Below, piece by piece: positions 31,352 through 37,561 of a stretch of DNA of 37,561 nt. Below the pieces are notes generated by a model, which ran no database searches, was not told the origin of the DNA, and saw only the letters and a list, made by a program, of their open reading frames with translations. The position numbers and the translations under genes are program-made. The stretch's first letter is position 1, and the number at the start of each line of letters is the position of its first letter. Source of the DNA: Dysgonamonadaceae bacterium (GTDB lineage Bacteria; Bacteroidota; Bacteroidia; Bacteroidales; Dysgonomonadaceae); NCBI GenBank assembly GCA_028696875.1, contig JAQVGF010000004.1, positions 1 to 37,561 of the forward strand, read 5' to 3'.

Positions 31352-31420
31352 AGCAAGCCGACGGTCATTGAACGAAGTCGAAATGTTGTAAATTGGCGCG
31401 AGCGGTGAATTTGTCTGTTT

Positions 31421-31466
31421 AAAACGTGTGTTACATCGATGGATTTGAGTGTAACACACGTTTTTT
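31421..31466. terminator. Strong hairpin followed by a T-tract (probable bidirectional terminator)
   Basis: AAAACGTGTGTTACA...TGTAACACACGTTTTTT, 15-bp perfect stem. Confidence 0.8.
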
Positions 31467-31532
31467 CAAATTACCAAAATCTTCTTATACAGTTTTTCGA
31501 TCAATTAATTCGCAAGAATAAAATAAATAAAA

Positions 31533-32171
31533 ATGGTAATCGTTTCTGAATACAATCTTCCTGATATCCATTTATTGAATCAACAATCCAATAAGTTTCT
31601 TTTGTGGATACCCGACAAACAATATATTGTGTTGGGTGCGTCTAACAAAGCTGATGACTCAGTGGTTGAATCACTTGTTCTGAGGGACAACATAAGTGTA
31701 TTAAAAAGACGAACGGGCGGACAAACAGTAATGCTAACACCCAACAACTTAATTATTTCGGCCGTAATTACCGACAAGAATGTAATGAAACCAAAAGATC
31801 TGTTCAATAAATTCAACAATCACATTATTGCAGCTATAGAAAAAGATCATTTTGTTAGGTTTAGAACGCGAGGGATATCGGATATTGCACTGGGGGAGAA
31901 AAAAATAATGGGTTCTTCGATGTATCGAGGCAAAGGTATGCTGTTTTATCATGCCGTACTAAATTTTGATGAACCAGCTACCACATTTCAGAAATACCTC
32001 AAACATCCCAAAAATGAGCCTGATTATAGAAAAGGGCGGTCGCATCATGAATTTGTTACATCGTTAAAAGAAACCGGGTACACAAAAAGTATTTTTCATC
32101 TTAAAAATGAGATAAATGACTCTTTAGAAAAAATGATACCCAGTTGCAAGATAATGGATGAAGCAATGTAA
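31533..32171 (+). CDS. lplA: Lipoate-protein ligase A family
   Basis: LKRRTGGQTVMLTPNNLIIS (RRxxGGG-like), ISDIALGEKKIMGSSMYR; adjacent to the E2 gene cluster. Confidence 0.88.
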   Translation: MVIVSEYNLPDIHLLNQQSNKFLLWIPDKQYIVLGASNKADDSVVESLVLRDNISVLKRRTGGQTVMLTPNNLIISAVITDKNVMKPKDLFNKFNNHIIAAIEKDHFVRFRTRGISDIALGEKKIMGSSMYRGKGMLFYHAVLNFDEPATTFQKYLKHPKNEPDYRKGRSHHEFVTSLKETGYTKSIFHLKNEINDSLEKMIPSCKIMDEAM

Positions 32172-32276
32172 CGAGATTCTATTTTTCTTCTTTCAGAATT
32201 GAAAACCTTAAACATCCGCTTTGCACCACCTCTAAAGGTCATATGTTTAATGCCTATTTATAAATATACCGTTGCG

Positions 32277-32306
32277 CGTGATTAATTATCCGGCTAATTA
32301 ATCACG
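32277..32306. repeat. 12-bp perfect palindromic hairpin CGTGATTAATTA-tccggc-TAATTAATCACG
   Basis: Perfect arms, 6-nt loop, no T-tract. Confidence 0.9.
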
Positions 32307-32415
32307 AACAGACACACAGTTTACCCCGCAAATCCACCAACATATCATTTTCTAAATCCTGCTACCACGCACTTGCATGATTTGATAAGAATTTCCTTAT
32401 GGAGATTCTAAATGA

Positions 32416-32505
32416 ACAATGCTGTTCCAAAACCGCATAGGCAATAGATTACAATTGAAAGCATTGAAGTTTTATGCACAATACGGACTGGAAGCCTCAA
32501 TGTGC
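32416..32505. repeat. Two-hairpin intergenic repeat, copy 2
   Basis: ACAATGCTGTTCCAAAACCGCATAGG ... GCACAATACGGACTGGAAGCCTCAATGTGC. Confidence 0.7.
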
Positions 32506-32524
32506 TATTTAACTCTAAAATCAA

Positions 32525-32556
32525 AACCCCTGACTATCAACCGACAATCAGGGGTT
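32525..32556 (-). terminator. Terminator downstream of tRNA-Leu
   Basis: Minus strand AACCCCTGATTGTCGGTTGATAGTCAGGGGTTTTGATTTT; 9-bp stem plus T-rich tail. Confidence 0.8.
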
Positions 32557-32563
32557 CCCTTCG

Positions 32564-32647
32564 TACCCGGAGCCGGGATTGAACCGGCAAGGAAATTAAT
32601 CCACTGGTTTTTGAGACCAGCGCGTCTACCGATTCCGCCATCCGGGC
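32564..32647 (-). tRNA. tRNA-Leu (CAA)
   Basis: Reverse complement GCCCGGATGGCGGAATCGGTAGACGCGCTGGTCTCAAAAACCAGTGGATTAATTTCCTTGCCGGTTCAATCCCGGCTCCGGGTA; anticodon CAA; class II variable arm. Confidence 0.95.
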
Positions 32648-32869
32648 GTTTTTTAAATAAGTAGATCAGTTTTGATACTGCAAAAATAGACATATTTTTT
32701 GGATTGCAAAACAGTTGAACACTTCTTTGTGATAATATTCTAAAATTAAATCTCCTTGGAGGTAAATATATGAACAAGTGATGCTGAAAAGACGTTATAA
32801 GCAGACATATCTTTGTACATAGAAAGAATGAAGCAAATAGCTATTTGCTCACGCATAAAAATGAGATAA

Positions 32870-33949
32870 ATGAAAAACAACAATTACTGCATCATCATGA
32901 GCGGTGGCATTGGAAATCGCTTTTGGCCATATAGCAATGAGAAAATGCCGAAACAGTTTTTAGATTTTTTTGGTACAGGCCGTTCCCTCCTTCAAACAAC
33001 TTTTGACCGATTTAATAAAATAATTCCTCCAGAAAACATTTTCGTTGTCACACACGATGGGTATGCTGAGATAACCAAAGAGCAATTGCCTGAACTATCG
33101 GACGACCAAATTTTGTTAGAACCCATTCGACGGAACACGGCTCCCTGCATTGCATATGCAACCTATCGTATTCAGACCATTAATCCCGAAGCTAACATAA
33201 TAGTTGCTCCGTCGGATCATTTGATTCTAAAGAGCGATCAATTTATTGAGGATATCGAAAAGGGTTTAGAGTTTGTAACCAAACACGATGTGCTGCTTAC
33301 ATTGGGAGTTAAACCAACGCGTCCGGAAACGGCCTACGGATACATTCAAGTGTGTAAGGACAAAGTAGATGGTGTGCATAAAGTAAAAACATTTACCGAA
33401 AAACCCAACAAAGAACTCGCAGAGGCATTTGTGAAGAGTGGCGAATTTGTTTGGAATTCAGGGATCTTTATTTGGAGTTTAAAATCAATAATGAAAGCAT
33501 TCAGAATGCATTTGCCCGACATATCCAACACGTTTAACGAGGGCGCTCATCTTTTTAACACAGCCAAAGAAAAGGAGTTTATTAATACAAGTTTTCCATT
33601 TTGTCCCAATATATCCATCGATTATGGAATATTGGAGAAAGCAGACAATGTTTTTGTGATTATATCTACGTTTGGCTGGTCCGACTTAGACTCATGGACA
33701 TCACTACAAGAAGCATCGCCACGCGATGAGAACGACAATGTACATTTAAGAGGCGAAGTGATTTACATTGAAAGTTCGAACAACGTGGTTGCTACTAACA
33801 CGAAAAAATTAGTGTTAGTTCAGGGTTTAGATGATTACATAATTGCCGAATCGGACAAAATATTGCTTATTTGCAAAAAAGAGGACGAACACCGTATTAA
33901 ACATTTTATGAACGATGTAAGGTTTAAATTAGGTGAAGATTTTTGCTGA
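32870..33949 (+). CDS. manC: Mannose-1-phosphate guanylyltransferase
   Basis: MSGGIGNRFWPYSNEKMPKQFLDFFGTGRSLLQTTFDR, EKPNKELAEAFVKSGEFVWNSGIFIW. Confidence 0.94.
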   Translation: MKNNNYCIIMSGGIGNRFWPYSNEKMPKQFLDFFGTGRSLLQTTFDRFNKIIPPENIFVVTHDGYAEITKEQLPELSDDQILLEPIRRNTAPCIAYATYRIQTINPEANIIVAPSDHLILKSDQFIEDIEKGLEFVTKHDVLLTLGVKPTRPETAYGYIQVCKDKVDGVHKVKTFTEKPNKELAEAFVKSGEFVWNSGIFIWSLKSIMKAFRMHLPDISNTFNEGAHLFNTAKEKEFINTSFPFCPNISIDYGILEKADNVFVIISTFGWSDLDSWTSLQEASPRDENDNVHLRGEVIYIESSNNVVATNTKKLVLVQGLDDYIIAESDKILLICKKEDEHRIKHFMNDVRFKLGEDFC

Positions 33950-33987
33950 TGAGAGTTAGTAGTTACTGAAATATAGGAAACATTCGG

Positions 33988-34071
33988 ACAATGCGGTTCC
34001 AAACCGCACGGTCCATTTAATGCCCCTTTATTTTAAAATTATTCACAATACTGGTTAGACCCGCAATGTGC
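33988..34071. repeat. Two-hairpin intergenic repeat, copy 3
   Basis: ACAATGCGGTTCCAAACCGCACGGTCCAT ... CACAATACTGGTTAGACCCGCAATGTGC. Confidence 0.7.
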
Positions 34072-34158
34072 ACGTTGTGGGAAAACCCGGAAAAACAAAA
34101 GAGAAAAGAGATTAACACTCTCTTCAATCACTTTCTCTAAGATGCTCTTTTTATCTAA

Positions 34159-36357
34159 TTAGCTGATAAACAGCAACTCCCTATATTTTGGCAATGGCCA
34201 AATTTCATTATCCACAATAAGCTCCAATTTATCTACATGATACCGAATAACATTGAAGTAGGGCTCAACCATATTGCTATAAGCAATCGCTTTCTCACGT
34301 GCATCTTCCATTTTGTTGGCTACTTTTCGGGCTTCCACCATAGCATCAACATTCTTTTTAATTATGGAGATGTGAGTAGCAATTTGCTCAATGAGTGATG
34401 CATCCTCTTCTGATAACTCAGCCGCACGCACTTCATCGAACACAATTTTTATTTTATAGAGATTATCCAACAATGCCGATTGATATTTTGTGGCTACCGG
34501 AATGATGTGATTGATTGACAAATCGCCCAATACACGTGATTCGATCTGAATCTTTTTGGTATATACTTCCCATTTCACTTCGTTGCGTGCCGATAACTCA
34601 ACAGTGTTGAGTACACTCACACTGCGGAACATTTCAACCGATTGTTGCGAAGTATAAGCATCGAAAATAAGTGGGACACTGGTTTCGCAATCTAAACCGC
34701 GTTTCTGCGCCTCATCTTTCCATTCATCGCTATAACCGTTTCCATCGAAACGAATGGGTTTCGACTTTTTAATATAGCTGCGCAAAGTATCGAAAATGGC
34801 TTGCTCTCTGTGCATGCCTTCGTTAATTTTTGCAGAAACCTCTTTGGTGAAAGAATTTAATTGTGCTGCGACCACTGAATTGAGAACAAACATTGCTGAC
34901 GAACAGTTGGCCGAAGATCCTACTGCTCGGAACTCAAAACGATTACCTGTAAAGGCAAAAGGAGATGTTCTGTTGCGATCGGTATTATCGATTAATACTT
35001 CAGGCACATGGGCAACGCCCAGTTTCATGCGTTTGAGTTCATCCATGGTGATGATGTTATTTTCAGCGCTCTCTTCAATTTTATCTAACACAGCCGATAT
35101 GTGGGTTCCCAGAAACACTGATATAATGGCTGGAGGCGCTTCATTGGCTCCAAGGCGATGTGTATTGCTCGCAGACATGATGGAGGCTTTCAACAACGCA
35201 TTGTGTGTATAGACAGCCATAACTGTGTTTACCAAAAAAGTTACGAAAAGCAGGTTTTCTTCGGCTGTTTTACCGGGAGTAAAAAGTCCTACACCGGTAT
35301 CGGTTCCTAACGACCAATTGCAATGTTTGCCGGAACCGTTTACGCCTTGAAATGGTTTTTCGTGCAAAAGCAACCGAAAGTTGTGTTTATTAGCTATTTT
35401 GTGCATCAACGACATCACAATCAGGTTTTGATCGACTGCCAAATTGGTTTCTCCGTAGATAGGTGCAAACTCAAACTGATTGGGAGCAACTTCGTTGTGA
35501 CGCGTTTTGATAGGAATTCCATAGCGGTAAGCTTCAAACTCAAGTTCGCGCATAAACGCAGCAACTCGGGGAGGTATCGCGCCAAAATAATGATCTTCCA
35601 ACTGTTGATTCTTGGCGCTGTCATGTCCCATAAGTGTCCTGTCAGTCAACATCAAATCGGGACGAGCCGAATAAAGAGCTTGATCTACCAGAAAAAATTC
35701 TTGTTCCCATCCCAAAAAGGAATAAACCTTTTTCACATTCTTATCAAACAGGTTACATACCTCAACAGATGCTTTATCAATTGCTGAAAGCGATTTTAAA
35801 AGCGGAGTTTTATAATCGAGGGCTTCGCCCGTATAGGAGATGAAAACCGTGGGAATACAGAGCGTGTCCTCAACAATAAAAGCGGGTGATGACGGGTCCC
35901 AAGCTGTGTAGCCTCTCGCTTCGAAAGTATTACGAATACCTCCGCTGGGAAAGCTGGATGCATCGGGTTCTTGTTGCGCAAGCAATTTTCCCGAGAATCG
36001 CTCGAGGATATCACATTCCAATGGGCTACCGTTATATTCTATAAATGAATCGTGCTTTTCGGCTGTTCCCTCTGTTAGGGGTTGAAACCAATGGGTGTAG
36101 TGCGTTGCTCCCATTTCCATAGCCCACATTTTCATTCCGGCTGCAACATGCTCCGATATGTTGTGAGGCAACGTAACTCCTTCGTCAATAGCTTTGATAA
36201 TAACGTTCATGGTATCTTTCGATAAGTATTTCGACATTTTAGTGCGATTAAACACATATTTGCCAAAATATTCCGAAGGAAACTCTTTGGGGACAGTGAT
36301 AGAAACAGGCTCTCTTTTGAAAGCTTCTTCAACTACTTTAAATCGTAATGTGGACAT
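34159..36357 (-). CDS. glnN: Glutamine synthetase type III
   Basis: 732 aa; GWEQEFFLVD, KTRHNEVAPNQFEFAPIYGETNLAVDQN, GVNGSGKHCNWS, typical of GSIII. Confidence 0.96.
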   Translation of the reverse strand: MSTLRFKVVEEAFKREPVSITVPKEFPSEYFGKYVFNRTKMSKYLSKDTMNVIIKAIDEGVTLPHNISEHVAAGMKMWAMEMGATHYTHWFQPLTEGTAEKHDSFIEYNGSPLECDILERFSGKLLAQQEPDASSFPSGGIRNTFEARGYTAWDPSSPAFIVEDTLCIPTVFISYTGEALDYKTPLLKSLSAIDKASVEVCNLFDKNVKKVYSFLGWEQEFFLVDQALYSARPDLMLTDRTLMGHDSAKNQQLEDHYFGAIPPRVAAFMRELEFEAYRYGIPIKTRHNEVAPNQFEFAPIYGETNLAVDQNLIVMSLMHKIANKHNFRLLLHEKPFQGVNGSGKHCNWSLGTDTGVGLFTPGKTAEENLLFVTFLVNTVMAVYTHNALLKASIMSASNTHRLGANEAPPAIISVFLGTHISAVLDKIEESAENNIITMDELKRMKLGVAHVPEVLIDNTDRNRTSPFAFTGNRFEFRAVGSSANCSSAMFVLNSVVAAQLNSFTKEVSAKINEGMHREQAIFDTLRSYIKKSKPIRFDGNGYSDEWKDEAQKRGLDCETSVPLIFDAYTSQQSVEMFRSVSVLNTVELSARNEVKWEVYTKKIQIESRVLGDLSINHIIPVATKYQSALLDNLYKIKIVFDEVRAAELSEEDASLIEQIATHISIIKKNVDAMVEARKVANKMEDAREKAIAYSNMVEPYFNVIRYHVDKLELIVDNEIWPLPKYRELLFIS

Positions 36358-36555
36358 ACTAATGTGGTAATGCTACAAAAAGTAGAATTATCTGAAACAA
36401 TGGATATACTACAATTTTGTATTAATTTATCGCAAATATACGCATTATGACACAAAAAACAGGTTTTTTGTGATTTTTATTTAGTGGAGGAGCGAATAAG
36501 GTGTGCAAAAGTAATTGTGAGAATAATTATGAGTCTATTCCGATAAGTCTACTGC

Positions 36556-36604
36556 CACTAAATCCCCTGAAGTGGAGACTCAGATTGAGTGCAGATTATT
36601 AGGT
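36556..36604. repeat. Dispersed intergenic repeat, second copy (inverted relative to 24228..24276)
   Basis: Reverse complement CCTAATAATCTGC...CTTCAGGGGATTTAGTGG matches CCTAATAATCAGC...CTTCAGGGGATTTAGGG. Confidence 0.7.
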
Positions 36605-36759
36605 TTTCACCTTCATAAATAAAGGGCATAAAAGATTAACAATCAGCACTTGAGGATTTTCAAACTGGGTTTATAATTTTTAATTTTTGAAATTAGTTCT
36701 TTCTATTTTCTATTGCCCTTAACCTTAGTCAAGGGATTAAAGTTTGTGCATCTGTTATT

Positions 36760-36859
36760 GGCTTTAGCCACTATTCCTTTCAGGTTTAAACAAAGAGTTT
36801 TAAAATGTGGCTAAAGCCAGGTTTCATCTAATTCTTATATCCGTCGGTTAAAACCGACG
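36760..36859. repeat. Cluster of intergenic palindromes (GGCTTTAGCCAC...GTGGCTAAAGCC and CGTCGGTTAAAACCGACG)
   Basis: 12-bp inverted arms at 36760..36771 and 36807..36818; perfect hairpin at 36842..36859. Confidence 0.85.
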
Positions 36860-36947
36860 TCTATAAAAACTCGAAAATATTTCATTCCGTTGTTTTCCAG
36901 AGACATAATTCGGTTATATTTTTCATAAACTCATCAACTTTCTTACG

Positions 36948-37012
36948 CTGGCGCAAGTCTTCAGACTTGTGTCTTTTAACTCCCAAGGCACAGGTCAGAG
37001 ACCTGCGCCAGC
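36948..37012. repeat. Inverted pair of the GCTGGCGCA...TGTGCC repeat
   Basis: GCTGGCGCAAGTCTTCAGACTTGTGTC (36948) and GGCACAGGTCAGAGACCTGCGCCAGC (to 37012). Confidence 0.85.
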
Positions 37013-37026
37013 CAGGGATTTTTTAT

Positions 37027-37474
37027 CTCGCTAAGATGATAAGAACGCAAAGTGTTTATTTAATTGATAAAAAGAAGTTCAATAAATTCTCTTTTGCGTT
37101 CTCCGCAACTTTGCGTGATACATTCTTTTGTTTTCTCTCTCGCTAAGATGATAAGAACGCAAAGTGTTTATTTAATTGATAAAAAGAAGTTCAATAAATT
37201 CTCTTTTGCGTTCTCCGCAACTTTGCGTGATACATTCTTTTGTTTTCTCTCTCGCTAAGACGCTAAGAACGCCAAGTCTTTCTTTAAATTGATAAAAAGA
37301 AGTTCAATAAATTCTCTTTTGCGTTCTCCGCAACTTTGCGTGATACATTCTTTTGTTTCTCTCTCGCTAAGACGCTAAGAACGCAAAGTGTTTATTTAAT
37401 TGGAAAAAAGAAGTTCAATAAATTCTCTTTTGCGTTCTCCGCGATTTTGTGTGAGATAAGATATCTTTTTTGCT
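37027..37474. repeat. 112-bp tandem repeat array, about 4 copies
   Basis: CTCGCTAAGA starts at 37027, 37139, 37251 and 37363 (period 112); copies 1 and 2 read identical; copies 3 and 4 diverge. Confidence 0.95.
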
Positions 37475-37561
37475 AAAACATGATAGAAGCTAAGAATCTC
37501 ATCATAAGTTATTCGCAATTCGGGTTATTCCATCTTTGATTAACGCCTCATTAAAGTTGAT

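Noticed and set aside
32419-32664. 81-aa plus-strand ORF (and 32505..32777 minus ORF)
   Set aside because: They read through tRNA-Leu, its terminator and an intergenic repeat; artefactual.
35323-35787. 154-aa plus-strand ORF opposite glnN
   Set aside because: Antisense shadow of a strongly conserved glutamine synthetase III; no recognisable family.
37064-37258. 64-aa plus ORF in the 112-bp array
   Set aside because: Product of reading across tandem repeats; no protein-like features.
37027-37474. Possible CRISPR array at the right edge
   Set aside because: The whole 112-bp unit repeats nearly identically; there are no unique spacers and no cas genes nearby.

Overview
The window looks like a Bacteroidota (probably Bacteroidales) chromosome. 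Most of it is ordinary core genome: the 3' part of metH, an ltaE-like aldolase, a UPF0316-type membrane protein, sufE, an M28 glutaminyl cyclase-like lipoprotein, a K+/H+ antiporter, an LD-carboxypeptidase, gyrB, rpsT, tRNA-Glu, rpmH, a PASTA protein, rluD, ddl, an acyltransferase, a NigD-like lipoprotein, a twin TonB-CTD protein with a TonB-dependent receptor, a cytochrome c/sugar dehydrogenase fusion, a full pyruvate/2-oxoacid dehydrogenase E1a-E1b-E2-E3 cluster plus lipoate ligase, tRNA-Leu, manC and type III glutamine synthetase. The unusual content lies between the core genes. (1) An accessory pocket (about 4.02-6.9 kb) holds a RhuM gene followed by a 130-bp imperfect hairpin resembling an integron attC site, with a similar core motif upstream of RhuM. 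(2) The same pocket holds a decayed MNT/VapB/VapC toxin-antitoxin array with three traceable lesions. (3) A 258-bp MITE-like element flanked by TTAA interrupts a Dabb-family gene, and removing it restores the frame exactly. (4) A 304-bp tandem repeat is built largely from degenerate heptanucleotides. (5) A 112-bp tandem array lies at the right edge. (6) Several dispersed palindromic intergenic repeat families occur, one with three two-hairpin copies. All calls come from reading the sequence; no database search was run.
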